The notes under the pieces: model-generated
Told to the model about the DNA's origin: nothing
Databases searched by the model: none
Seen by the model: the letters and a program-made list of their open reading frames with translations, nothing else
Shown here: piece by piece, positions 15,787-24,061 of the stretch
Layout: each line of letters starts with the position of its first letter
Position numbering within the stretch: the first letter of the stretch is position 1
Assembly (NCBI GenBank): GCA_002337215.1
Contig: DDFO01000046.1
Coordinates: forward strand, 77,855-112,357
Source of the DNA: Phycisphaerales bacterium UBA1926
Lineage (GTDB): Bacteria; Planctomycetota; Phycisphaerae; Phycisphaerales; UBA1924
Length of the DNA: 34,503 nt
Direction of reading: 5' to 3'
Made by a program: the position numbers and the translations under genes

Positions 15787-16605
15787 CTAGCCGAGCTTCT
15801 TCAGCACCGCCGCGTTGAACGACCGCCCCTCGGCGATGAACTTCCGCTCAAAGTTCGTCCCCACGACCTCCCCGGCACCTGCCGAGTCGGGCCGATCGAA
15901 ACCCGTGATCGCGAACGGTGACGCGGGCATCCCCTCCCGAAGCGCGCGCACACCATCGGGCATCGCCGGAACAAGTCCCCGCGCGATCTCCATCTTCCCC
16001 GCCGCCTCGCCCAGGTACGGCTCGCAGGCCCCGGCGTCCGCGACCCACTGCTCGACGTGCGCCAGGTCCCACGCCCAGAGGTCCGCGTGATCCGTCACCA
16101 CCCGCAGCTCCCCGCCGGGTTCCAGCACACGCCACGCGTCCGCCAGGAACCGGTGCTGCACGACCCGCTTCTTGTGGTGCCGACTCTTGGGCCACGGATC
16201 CGAAAAATACAAGTGGATCACCCGGCAGATCGAATCGGGGCAGCGCCAGCGAAGGAACTCCGTCGCGTCGCCCAGCAGCATGCGGACGTTCGCGTGCGTG
16301 CCGGATTCACGACGACGCCTGAGCCGATCCGCGGCATAGGTATAGAACTCGCCCGTCCACTCGATGCCAAGGAAGTTCGTCTCTGGTTCCAGCGCCGCTT
16401 GCTGGACGAGGAACGTGCCTTTGCCCGAACCGATCTCGAGTTCGAACCGGCGATCCGGCTCCGCGAACCAGCCGCGCGGGTTGACCCGCCCCGCCTCGGG
16501 GTTGCGCAGCACATCATCGGGCAGCGGACCCAGTTCCCGGTCCGCGATCCCCACGACGCCCTTCGCGTCATCCATCGGTTTTCCGTGTCCAAGTCCGAAC
16601 GACAT
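15787..16605 (-). CDS. trmB: tRNA (guanine-N7-)-methyltransferase TrmB
   Basis: A 272-residue S-adenosylmethionine methyltransferase that forms m7G46 in the variable loop of tRNAs. The SAM-binding F-E-L-E-I-G-S-G-K-G is at about residues 53-62, and the family hallmark Y-F-S-D-P-W-P-K-S-R-H-H-K-K-R is at about 133-147, carrying the catalytic aspartate. T-N-F-E-R-K-F close to the C-terminus also fits (the family's T-x-Y-E motif, with Phe for Tyr). Length is a little above the usual 210-240, with extensions at both ends. The ATG at 16605 gives a short N-terminal extension; M11 (16575) is an alternative. It sits 35 bases after the anti-sigma-like gene and 46 before the kinase, an unusual place for a tRNA modification gene. 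Confidence 0.9.
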   Translation of the reverse strand: MSFGLGHGKPMDDAKGVVGIADRELGPLPDDVLRNPEAGRVNPRGWFAEPDRRFELEIGSGKGTFLVQQAALEPETNFLGIEWTGEFYTYAADRLRRRRESGTHANVRMLLGDATEFLRWRCPDSICRVIHLYFSDPWPKSRHHKKRVVQHRFLADAWRVLEPGGELRVVTDHADLWAWDLAHVEQWVADAGACEPYLGEAAGKMEIARGLVPAMPDGVRALREGMPASPFAITGFDRPDSAGAGEVVGTNFERKFIAEGRSFNAAVLKKLG

Positions 16606-16640
16606 GCCCGACTGTATCCGTCACCCGTCCGCGGCGCGTC

Positions 16641-17828
16641 TCACCGATCGGGCAGGCTGTCGATGACGATGGGGACCGGGGCTGTCCGCTGCCAGCGCGA
16701 CGCCGGGCCCGACCACCAGAGCACCTCGTCGGCTGTCACCGTGAGATCGGCACCGACCTCGACCGGTTCCGGCAACACCCGGATCTCGACCGTCAGGCCG
16801 GCGTCTTCCAGACGCCTCCGCAGCGCCGCCAGCGCCGCGGGTGTCCGACGCACCTCCGCGACCCAGCCCGAACGGGCCGCCAGCACGATGGTGTCGAGCC
16901 CGCCCTCCGCGGACGCGATCACAGGCTGGGTCGGCTCGGGGATCCCGAACGCACCAAGCCGATCCTCAACCAACTCGCTCCGGATCCCGAACGCGTGATC
17001 GACACCGATCCGCTGGGCCGTGAGCACATCCATGACCGCCGCGGTGTTCGTCGTCGAGCCGCTCCGCGCGTAGAACACGATCCGGTCCGAACCGAGCAGT
17101 GGGGCAGCGTCGAAAACCGAATCCAGAACCTCGCCCGTCCCCGGGTCCGGCATCAGCGCAAGCCAGGCCGAGGCCTGCTCGGGTGTGCTCTCCGACACGA
17201 CAGGAGGATCGATCGGAGACTCCGAAGGCCGTGCGTCCGCGATCGCGACCGAATCAGTCGTTTCATCGGCACCAGCGCCGACGCCCGCAGTTCCATCGGT
17301 CTCCGAGGCGACCGGCCCGATGCTCCGAGAGATCGACCCAATCGAGCGCACCCCCGCGACGATCGCCATCCCGCTCACGAACACCAGCACCGCCGCCGCC
17401 ATCAGCCCGACCTCGCGACGCCGACGCCAGATCCGCGCCACGACCGGCTCGCGGTACGCCTCGACCCCGGACACAGGAGGCCCGCTCAGCGACGACGCGG
17501 CCCCCGCCTCCAGCGCGGCGACGCCGGACGTATCGATCGATTCCAAGTTGTCAGCCAGATCTCCGTCCAGAGCCCGGTCGATCGCGGCCGCGAGCAGCCC
17601 TGCCGGCGCCCGCCCCGTCTCGAGCCCCCGAAGAGCATCGCGATCAGACCGCATCGATTCCGCCACCGCGCGCGCCCGCGGGTCCGTGATCGCTTCCAGC
17701 GCCGACGCGAACCCGGCATCGTCCGACGATTCCACGGCCGCGAGCATCGCCTCGACGACACGCCCGTCGAGGCCAGACAGCGGATCGGAGAGGTCGCCAG
17801 GCTGAAGTTTTCCGTTCGGTGTCGTCAT
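16641..17828 (-). CDS. Probable anti-sigma factor, single-pass membrane protein
   Basis: A 395-residue protein whose ATG overlaps the stop of the ECF sigma gene by 4 bases (ATGA), the usual arrangement for translationally coupled sigma and anti-sigma genes. The N-terminal about 125 residues are acidic and alanine-rich and would be cytoplasmic. I do not see the H-x-x-x-C-x-x-C of zinc anti-sigma domains. One membrane helix (about 140-161) follows R-R-R-R-E. Then come a Ser/Thr/Glu/Asp-rich linker (about 165-215) and an external domain of about 180 residues, including repeated A-x-x-A-x-R-R-R-L-E-D-A-G-L-T-V-type segments. The anti-sigma role is inferred from gene order and topology, not from a recognised domain. 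Confidence 0.6.
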   Translation of the reverse strand: MTTPNGKLQPGDLSDPLSGLDGRVVEAMLAAVESSDDAGFASALEAITDPRARAVAESMRSDRDALRGLETGRAPAGLLAAAIDRALDGDLADNLESIDTSGVAALEAGAASSLSGPPVSGVEAYREPVVARIWRRRREVGLMAAAVLVFVSGMAIVAGVRSIGSISRSIGPVASETDGTAGVGAGADETTDSVAIADARPSESPIDPPVVSESTPEQASAWLALMPDPGTGEVLDSVFDAAPLLGSDRIVFYARSGSTTNTAAVMDVLTAQRIGVDHAFGIRSELVEDRLGAFGIPEPTQPVIASAEGGLDTIVLAARSGWVAEVRRTPAALAALRRRLEDAGLTVEIRVLPEPVEVGADLTVTADEVLWWSGPASRWQRTAPVPIVIDSLPDR

Positions 17829-18454
17829 GATTCCATCGCCGATCCGTCGCCCCGTTCATGGCCATGTGATTCGTCAGCCTCTTCCGCCTCGAGCAGCCTT
17901 CGCAACGCCCCGCGGGCCCGGGAGATCCGGCTCTTGACCGTTCCGAGGGGCAGGTCCAACGCCGCCCCGATCGCCTCGTAGTCCATCTCACGAACATCCC
18001 GGAGCACGAGCACCGCGCGATGTTCGGGATTCAACTGGTCCAACGCCGCCTCAACCCGGGCAACGCGCGGCTCACCCCTTTGGACGCCGTCCGTTCGCTC
18101 GGGTTCCGTGCCCGGGCGGCCAGAGACCGAAGCGTCCGGAAACGAGCCGGCATCCCGGAGCGACGCGGCCCGGATCGCCGACCGCCGCCCCCGTGCCCGG
18201 TGCCAGCTCAGGCAGGTATTGATGGTCACCCGCGTCAGCCAGGTCGAGAACGCCGATCGGCCGTCGTAGGACCCGATGCCCCGGATCGCGCGCACAACCG
18301 AGTCCTGGGCCAGTTCCGCGGCGTCGTCCGCGTTGCCCACCATCCGCCGGCACGTCGCGTAGACCCGATCGAGCTCGGGCTCCAGCAGCGCCCCGATCGC
18401 GTCGCGATCGCCCGCGCGCGCCCGTTCGAGGATGTCCGCATCGGGTCGGCTCAC
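17825..18454 (-). CDS. ECF-type RNA polymerase sigma factor
   Basis: A 209-residue sigma-70 family protein with only regions 2 and 4. Region 2 shows V-Y-A-T-C-R-R-M-V-G-N-A-D-D-A-A-E-L-A-Q-D (about 31-51) and the -10 contact segment F-S-T-W-L-T-R-V-T-I-N (about 69-79). Region 4 shows L-N-P-E-H-R-A-V-L-V-L-R-D-V and a helix-turn-helix Y-E-A-I-G-A-A-L-D-L-P-L-G-T-V-K-S-R-I-S-R. The linker is about 40 residues and Arg-rich. The start is GTG at 18454, placed by the first conserved helix. It overlaps the next gene by 4 bases, and both are followed closely by trmB and a membrane Ser/Thr kinase, suggesting a regulatory module. The target promoters are unknown. Confidence 0.9.
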   Translation of the reverse strand: MSRPDADILERARAGDRDAIGALLEPELDRVYATCRRMVGNADDAAELAQDSVVRAIRGIGSYDGRSAFSTWLTRVTINTCLSWHRARGRRSAIRAASLRDAGSFPDASVSGRPGTEPERTDGVQRGEPRVARVEAALDQLNPEHRAVLVLRDVREMDYEAIGAALDLPLGTVKSRISRARGALRRLLEAEEADESHGHERGDGSAMES

Positions 18455-18510
18455 GACAACACCCTACCGGGGCATGGCTCAGGAATTGCACGCATCATCC
18501 GTGCTTCTTG

Positions 18511-20316
18511 CTACCCGTGCTTTTTGGCGAGCCACGCGTGCAGCCTCTTCGCGGGCCATGTGTTGACGCACCGCTCCGCCGGCAGCCAACCCCGCCGGCC
18601 CGTCTGCACGCCGAATCGAATGTTGTCAAAGTCCCCGGCCCCGTGCACATCGCAGTCGATCGCGATCAGGCACCCCGCCTCCACCGCGGCGCGCACGTGC
18701 GTGTCCCGCAGGTCCAGCCGGAGCCAGTGGGCGTTGATCTCCAGCGCGACATCGTGCTCGACCGCGGCGGAAATAATCTCATCCATCGCGGGCTCGAGAC
18801 CCTTCCGGCGGCCGATGAGCCGGCCGGTCGGGTGCCCGATGATGTTGACGTGCGGATGCGCGATCGCGCGGAGCAGGCGGTCGGTCGCCTTCTTGGGATC
18901 CTGCGACAGCGCCGCGTGGGGGCTCGCGACGACCACCTCGAGCCAGGCGAGGATCTCGTCGTCGTAGTCGAGCGAGCCGTCCGCGAGGATGTCGACCTCG
19001 CTCCCGTGCAGGAGGGCGATCCCGTCGATGGTTGAGCGCGCGCTCTCGATCGCCTCGCGCTGGGCCCGCAGCCGATCAACGCTGAGACCGTTTGCCTGGA
19101 CACTGCTCCTGGAGTGGTCGGTGACCGCGATCGTGTGAAACCCACGAGACTGTGCGCCCTCCACCAGCTCGGCGAGCGACAGCGACCCGTCCGATTCGGT
19201 TGTGTGCGCGTGGAGCTCGGCCCGGATCGCCTCGACAGACACAAGGTCAGGAGCTTCCGGGAGGTCCAGCTCCCCTCGGTCTTCCCGCGCTTCCGGCGGG
19301 ATGTAGGGCAACTCCAGCGCAGAATAGATCGATTTCTCGGTCTCGCTCGCGATCGGCTCGACGCCCCTGTTCTGCGGCGGTCCGTCCGCCTTCTCGTCGG
19401 GCGATTCGGGGAACAGGCCGTACTCGTTGAGCGTCATGCCCCGCTTGATCGCGCGCTCCCGGAGTCTCACGTTGTGGTTCTTCGAGCCCGTGAAGTACAT
19501 CAGCGCCGCGCCCCACGACGATTCGGGAACCACCCGCAGGTCGGCCTGCACGGTCGGGCTGTCGCCCTCCGCGATCCCGCGCCAGCGCCCGAGGTCGGTC
19601 GGCAGTTCGAGACGGACGGATGTCTTTGTCTCTCCGCTCGCGATAACCGACACGACGCCCTTCTGTTCGCGGAACGCCTTGTGCGCGCCCGCAGGATCGT
19701 CGGTCGCGACCAGGATGTCGATATCCCCGATCGTCTCGCGTCCCCGCCGCATCGACCCCGCGAAGGCGCACCTCGTCACGCCCCCGACCGCTTCCATCCG
19801 CTCGACGAGCAATTCCGCGAGCGGGCGCGCCATGCCCAGCAGCAGGCGCTCGCCCGCGGTCTCCGCGAACGCGAGCGATTCTCTGATCTTCTCGACGCTC
19901 TTCTTGCCCATCCGCGGGAGTTCGAGGATCTTCTCGGAATCCAGGGCGGCCTTCAGCGAATCGAGATCCGTGACACCCATCTCGTCCCACAGCAGTTTGA
20001 CGGTCTTGGGCCCAAGGCCGGGCACTTCGAGCACTGTCAGCAGGCCCGGCGGGACGGCGTCGAGGAGTTCCCGGTGCTCGCCGATCGTGCCGGTCTCCGC
20101 GAACTCGGCGATCTTCTCGGCGGTCCCCTTGCCGATCCCGTCGAGGGCGGTCAGCGCTTTCTCATCGCCCGCGATCGATCGGAGGTCGGTCGGGTGATCG
20201 CGGATCACCCGCGCTGCTTTCGCGTGCGCGTTGACCCGGAACCGGTTCGCGCCCGTCAGTTCGAGCAGCCCGGCCATCTGCTCAAAGATCGCGCCGAGGT
20301 CTTCGTTGAATGACAT
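18511..20316 (-). CDS. polX: DNA polymerase/3'-5' exonuclease PolX
   Basis: A 601-residue family X DNA polymerase for gap filling in base-excision-type repair, with a C-terminal PHP exonuclease. Helix-hairpin-helix segments occur at about 56-66 (L-D-G-I-G-K-G-T-A-E-K) and 95-107 (L-E-V-P-G-L-G-P-K-T-V-K). The polymerase active site is G-S-M-R-R-G (187-192) with catalytic D198 and D200 in G-D-I-D-I-L and a third aspartate in Q-A-D-L (259). The PHP domain begins at about 366 with E-L-H-A-H-T-T-E-S-D-G and keeps further metal ligands (T-D-H-S, H-G-S-E-V-D, C-D-V-H near the end). Length is slightly over the bacterial norm of about 570. The ATG at 20316 was chosen because homology starts with F-N-E-D-L. 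It lies 101 bases downstream of recG. Confidence 0.93.
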   Translation of the reverse strand: MSFNEDLGAIFEQMAGLLELTGANRFRVNAHAKAARVIRDHPTDLRSIAGDEKALTALDGIGKGTAEKIAEFAETGTIGEHRELLDAVPPGLLTVLEVPGLGPKTVKLLWDEMGVTDLDSLKAALDSEKILELPRMGKKSVEKIRESLAFAETAGERLLLGMARPLAELLVERMEAVGGVTRCAFAGSMRRGRETIGDIDILVATDDPAGAHKAFREQKGVVSVIASGETKTSVRLELPTDLGRWRGIAEGDSPTVQADLRVVPESSWGAALMYFTGSKNHNVRLRERAIKRGMTLNEYGLFPESPDEKADGPPQNRGVEPIASETEKSIYSALELPYIPPEAREDRGELDLPEAPDLVSVEAIRAELHAHTTESDGSLSLAELVEGAQSRGFHTIAVTDHSRSSVQANGLSVDRLRAQREAIESARSTIDGIALLHGSEVDILADGSLDYDDEILAWLEVVVASPHAALSQDPKKATDRLLRAIAHPHVNIIGHPTGRLIGRRKGLEPAMDEIISAAVEHDVALEINAHWLRLDLRDTHVRAAVEAGCLIAIDCDVHGAGDFDNIRFGVQTGRRGWLPAERCVNTWPAKRLHAWLAKKHG

Positions 20317-20417
20317 GCGCGATCGTAGATGGTCCGGGGCGCTCTGCGCTCGGTTCTCCCGGTTCTCTCTGATCACGGCAGACCGGTCGCGGCGCTCAGA
20401 TTCTCCGCGGTCTGGAT

Positions 20418-22538
20418 CTACCCGACATCACCGATGCCGAGCGAATCGCCGTACCGCTTCATCAGCCGGCGTCGCAGCGTGCGCTCGGATGAACTATTCA
20501 GACGAGGTGACCGCTCGATCCACGCCGCGGCATCCCGGCGGGCCATCTCCAGGAGTTCCAGATCGCGCATCAGGTCCGCCACGCGGAAGGGGGGCAGCCC
20601 CGATTGCTTGGTCCCGAACAGCTCGCCCGGCCCGCGGATCTCGAAATCACGCTCCGCGAGCACGAACCCGCTGGTCGTCTCCGCCATCGCCTCGAGCCTT
20701 TTCCGTCCGTCGTCGGTCTTGGGTTCACCGATCAGCACGCACGCCGAGGGTTTCTCGCCCCGGCCCACACGCCCCCGCAGCTGGTGCAGCTGGGCGAGCC
20801 CGAACCGGTCGGCGTCCTCGATGATCATGATCGTCGCGTTGGGCACGTCCACGCCCACCTCGATCACCGTCGTCGCGATCAGGCAGTCGATCAACCCAGC
20901 GCGGAACCTGCCCATGACATGCTCGCGGGTGTCGCGCTTCAGCCGGCCGTGCAGCGCCGCGACGCGCGACCCGCGCAGCGGACCGTCCTCGAGTTTTCGC
21001 ATCAGCGTCCGCAGGTTCGTGGGTCCATCCTCGCTGTTCTCTTCGATCGCGGGGACGACGATGAACGCCTGATCGCCCTCGTCGAGCCGCGCCTTCAGCC
21101 GTTCGTACACCTCGGGACGGCGGGCGGGCGCGACCACGCTTGTGCGCACCGCCGTGCGCCCGGGCGGCAACCCGTCGATGGTGGAGACGTCCAGATCGCC
21201 GAACAGCGTCATCCCGAGCGTCCGCGGGATCGGCGTCGCGGTCATCACCAGCACGTGCGGCGTCACGGGCTGGGCACCAGCCTCGGCCTCGCCCAGCACG
21301 GTCGCGTGCGTGCGGAGGTGCGCACGCTGGTGGACGCCGAACCGGTGCTGCTCGTCGATGATCGCGACGGCAAGCGAGTGGAAGTTGACCGATTCGGTGA
21401 GCAGTGCGTGCGTGCCGATGAGCAGATCGACCTCGCCCGCCTCGATTCTTGTCAGCAGTTCCGTCCGCTCGCTCGCGGCGACCGAGCCTGTCAGAAGCCC
21501 GATGCGCACGCCGGACGACTCGAGCATCGATGTAATCGAGAGATAGTGCTGCTCGGCGAGCAGTTCGGTCGGTGCCATCAGCGCCGCCTGGTGCCCCGTC
21601 GCGGTCGCCATCAGCATCGCGTACAGCGCCACCGCGGTCTTGCCCGAGCCCACGTCGCCCTGGATCAGCCGGTTGGTCGGTGTCGAGAGCGCGAGGTCGC
21701 GGGCGATGTCGGCGACGACCCGGTCCTGCTGCGGCGTGAGCGTGAAGGGCAGCCGACCCCGGATGCGTGCATCGATCGCGTCGTCGTGGCGCAGGGGCGG
21801 GGCGCTGAGCGTCCGCCTCAGGTGCGCCCGCTTCATGTGAACCCCGAGCTGGAGCAAGAGCAGCTCGTCGTAGGCGAGCCTCCGCCTGCCCGATTGGTGA
21901 TCCCCCTCGGACTCGGGCGCGTGCATCATGCGGTACGCCTCCGCGAGCGTTGGCATCTCGCGTTCCCGCCTGTACCCGTCCTCGAGATGATCCTCGATCA
22001 AGGGCAGGGCGTCTTTGAGGACCTTGCCCACGCACGCTTCGATCGATCGGCTGTTGATCGCGCCGCTCGCGGGGTAGACGGGCCGAAGCCGTTCCTCGAG
22101 CGTCGCCGTCTCGTTCGCGTCACCGTCGTCGAGGCCCAGGATCTCGAAGCGTGGGTTGGCGACCTGGAGCCCGGGGCCCCGCTGCTTGGCGGTGCCCTGC
22201 ACGCGCAGCCGCGTGCCCGGCCCGATCTTGTCGCGAAGGAACGCCTGGTTGAAGAAGACGAGATCCAGCCGGCCCGTCTCGTCGCACAGCACGGCCTCGA
22301 AACGCCGCTTGCGGCCCACCCCGCTCACGCGCGTCGCGGTGATCTCTCCGCGGGCGCTGATGATCCGCCCCGCCTCAAGATCCGCGATCCCCGCCTCAGC
22401 CTCCTCGTGCTCGTACCGCATCGGGAGGTGGGCAATAAGCGCACCGACATTGCTGATGCCGAGGTCCGCGAGCGCCTGGGCGTCGCGGGGAACGATCCCG
22501 TCGATCGCAGTGAGCGGGGTTATCAGTTGAATCGGCAC
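20418..22538 (-). CDS. recG: ATP-dependent DNA helicase RecG
   Basis: A 706-residue branch-migrating helicase that remodels stalled forks and Holliday junctions. The N-terminal wedge/OB domain is at about 60-150. Walker A G-D-V-G-S-G-K-T is at 294-301. The DEAH-box variant typical of RecG, I-D-E-Q-H-R-F-G, follows, and later helicase motifs are T-A-T-P-I-P-R-T-L (III) and T-T-V-I-E-V-G-V-D-V-P-N-A (V), then Q-L-R-G-R-V-G-R-G (VI). The C-terminal F-E-I-R-G-P-G-E-L-F-G-T-K-Q-S-G motif is diagnostic. Length matches the family. The start is GTG at 22538. It lies 33 bases after the DUF971 gene and is followed by polX, a compact DNA-repair pair. Confidence 0.96.
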   Translation of the reverse strand: MPIQLITPLTAIDGIVPRDAQALADLGISNVGALIAHLPMRYEHEEAEAGIADLEAGRIISARGEITATRVSGVGRKRRFEAVLCDETGRLDLVFFNQAFLRDKIGPGTRLRVQGTAKQRGPGLQVANPRFEILGLDDGDANETATLEERLRPVYPASGAINSRSIEACVGKVLKDALPLIEDHLEDGYRREREMPTLAEAYRMMHAPESEGDHQSGRRRLAYDELLLLQLGVHMKRAHLRRTLSAPPLRHDDAIDARIRGRLPFTLTPQQDRVVADIARDLALSTPTNRLIQGDVGSGKTAVALYAMLMATATGHQAALMAPTELLAEQHYLSITSMLESSGVRIGLLTGSVAASERTELLTRIEAGEVDLLIGTHALLTESVNFHSLAVAIIDEQHRFGVHQRAHLRTHATVLGEAEAGAQPVTPHVLVMTATPIPRTLGMTLFGDLDVSTIDGLPPGRTAVRTSVVAPARRPEVYERLKARLDEGDQAFIVVPAIEENSEDGPTNLRTLMRKLEDGPLRGSRVAALHGRLKRDTREHVMGRFRAGLIDCLIATTVIEVGVDVPNATIMIIEDADRFGLAQLHQLRGRVGRGEKPSACVLIGEPKTDDGRKRLEAMAETTSGFVLAERDFEIRGPGELFGTKQSGLPPFRVADLMRDLELLEMARRDAAAWIERSPRLNSSSERTLRRRLMKRYGDSLGIGDVG

Positions 22539-22571
22539 GGTTCGATTATGCCCTGCTCAGGATCGGCACGC

Positions 22572-22976
22572 TCAGACCCCCAGGGGCCGATCGTGCGGCG
22601 GCGCGTCGTCGCCCGGCGCATCCGTGCGAGCCTCCCCCTCGGGTCGGTTGGCGGGGTCGATCTCGCGCAGATAGGCCCAGGTGTAGATGCCCGACGAGTG
22701 CCCGTCGTTGAAGGTGATGCGGATCGCGTAATTGCCCACCATCTCGGCGTCCAACGCCTCCAGGCCGCCCTTGCCCGAAGTACCGCCCGGCGCGGACGGA
22801 AGCACCGTGAGCGGGTTCTTGCTCATGTGCTTGCGGAGCTCACGCTGGTCGGCCGAAGGGCTCATCCGGCGCAGGTAGGCGATGGAGTAGTAGGATCCGG
22901 TCCCGTCGGCCCACTGGATGGTCAGGCCACGGTCTTTCTTGAGGTCCAGCGCGGTCGGTGTATCGGCGTGCGTCAC
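22572..22976 (-). CDS. DUF971 (GBBH-like N-terminal) domain protein
   Basis: A 134-residue protein with the small DUF971 fold, named after the N-terminal domain of gamma-butyrobetaine hydroxylases. Features are L-T-I-Q-W-A-D-G-T-G-S-Y-Y-S-I-A-Y-L-R (about 18-36), V-G-N-Y-A-I-R-I-T-F-N-D-G-H-S-S-G-I-Y-T-W-A-Y-L-R (about 80-104), and a charged Pro-rich tail. In other bacteria such proteins are found free-standing or fused to Fe-S assembly ATPases; the role here is unknown. The start is a GTG (22976), taken because homology begins soon after. There is no Shine-Dalgarno site, and the open frame upstream runs antisense into pyrF. It diverges from pyrF with 39 bases between the starts. Confidence 0.8.
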   Translation of the reverse strand: MTHADTPTALDLKKDRGLTIQWADGTGSYYSIAYLRRMSPSADQRELRKHMSKNPLTVLPSAPGGTSGKGGLEALDAEMVGNYAIRITFNDGHSSGIYTWAYLREIDPANRPEGEARTDAPGDDAPPHDRPLGV

Positions 22977-23015
22977 GCGGGATGGTAGAGCGGCAACGCC
23001 GCCGGGAGCGACGAG

Positions 23016-23939
23016 ATGACAGCAGCCGATGCGGCACATCAGATTCCCTACAGCGACAGACTCTGCGCCGCGATCGACGAGGCCGGCACCCCCGCGTGCG
23101 TGGGTATCGACCCGGTGCTCGAGAGGTTGCCCCCGGGGATCGGCGCCACCACCGATCTCGATCGGCTGAGGGCGTTCTGCCTCGGCGTCGTCGAGGCCGT
23201 CGCGGGCGTGGTCCCGGCGATCAAGCCGCAGTCCGCGTGCTACGAACGGTTCGGGTCCGCCGGCGTCGCCGTGCTCGAGGCCGTGTGCGCGCGTGCCAAG
23301 GAACTGGGGCTCGTCGTGGTCCTCGACGTCAAGCGGGGCGATATCGGCTCGACCGCCGACCATTACGCCGCCGCCGCGGTCGGCATGGGCGCCGACGCCG
23401 TGACTGTCAACGGGTACATGGGCCGGAGCGCCGTCGAGCCGTTCCTGAAGTCCCCGCGCGGCGCCGGCCTGGGCGTGTACGTCCTTGTGCGCACGAGCAA
23501 CCCGGATTCGGATGAACTGCAGGCCGATCGGCTCGGGTCGGGCGAAACGGTCGCCGAACGGATGGCGGCGATCGTGGGCGATCTCGGTTCGGGCCGGCTC
23601 GGAGCGCGGGGCACCTCGCAGGTCGGCGCGGTGGTGGGGGCGACCAAGTCAGCGGGCGAGGTCGCGGCCTTGCGGGCCCTGATGCCCGACGCGCCGATCC
23701 TCGTTCCGGGAGTCGGCGCCCAGGGCGGCACGATCGCGCAGGTCACCCCGCTGGTGCGGGCCGGGGCGGCGACGCTGGGCGAGGCGGGCGTGCTGATCAA
23801 CGCGAGCCGATCGGTCATCTTCCCCAGCGGGACAGAAACCGGGGCAGAAACCGGGGAATCGGACGATTGGCGCGGGGCGATCCGGTCCGCCGCGGTCGGC
23901 TTCGCACGCGACTGCGCGGGAGTCCGGCCCGGAGCCTGA
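23016..23939 (+). CDS. pyrF: Orotidine 5'-phosphate decarboxylase
   Basis: A 307-residue enzyme converting OMP to UMP, the last step of de novo pyrimidine synthesis, in the cytoplasm. It is the longer bacterial type (about 270-310 residues, subfamily 2), with V-G-I-D-P near 29-33, A-I-K-P-Q near 68-72 and the catalytic V-L-D-V-K-R-G-D-I-G-S-T-A (K106 with its aspartate partners). The C-terminal V-P-G-V-G-A-Q-G-G and I-N-A-S-R-S phosphate-binding segments are intact. GGGAG 7 bases upstream supports the ATG. A short tandem G-A-E-T-G-(A)-E-T-G-E insertion lies near the C-terminus. It is monocistronic, diverging from DUF971 and converging on the PEP-CTERM-like gene. Confidence 0.95.
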   Translation: MTAADAAHQIPYSDRLCAAIDEAGTPACVGIDPVLERLPPGIGATTDLDRLRAFCLGVVEAVAGVVPAIKPQSACYERFGSAGVAVLEAVCARAKELGLVVVLDVKRGDIGSTADHYAAAAVGMGADAVTVNGYMGRSAVEPFLKSPRGAGLGVYVLVRTSNPDSDELQADRLGSGETVAERMAAIVGDLGSGRLGARGTSQVGAVVGATKSAGEVAALRALMPDAPILVPGVGAQGGTIAQVTPLVRAGAATLGEAGVLINASRSVIFPSGTETGAETGESDDWRGAIRSAAVGFARDCAGVRPGA

Positions 23940-23977
23940 TCAGCGTCCTCGCCGACCTCTGAACAATTGATCCACGC

Positions 23978-24022
23978 AAAAAAACCACCCGGATCAGCCA
24001 AAGGCCGATCCGGGTCGGTGGT
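23978..24022 (-). terminator. Rho-independent terminator of the PEP-CTERM-like gene
   Basis: On the minus strand a long hairpin (8-bp core CCCGGATC / GATCCGGG, extended by GCC / GGC around an AAA loop and by an ACCA / TGGT base) is followed by a run of seven T. This is the clearest intrinsic terminator in the window. It lies about 40 bases after the stop at 24062. In the opposite direction no T-run follows, so it is unlikely to serve pyrF efficiently. Confidence 0.88.
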
Positions 24023-24061
24023 CACGAAATCGTCATTCGTGGTCGTCGGTGCGTTGCAGGC

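Noticed and set aside
20604..22988. Plus-strand open frame of almost 800 codons
   Set aside because: It is antisense to recG and DUF971, low-complexity and His/Arg-rich, with no domain.
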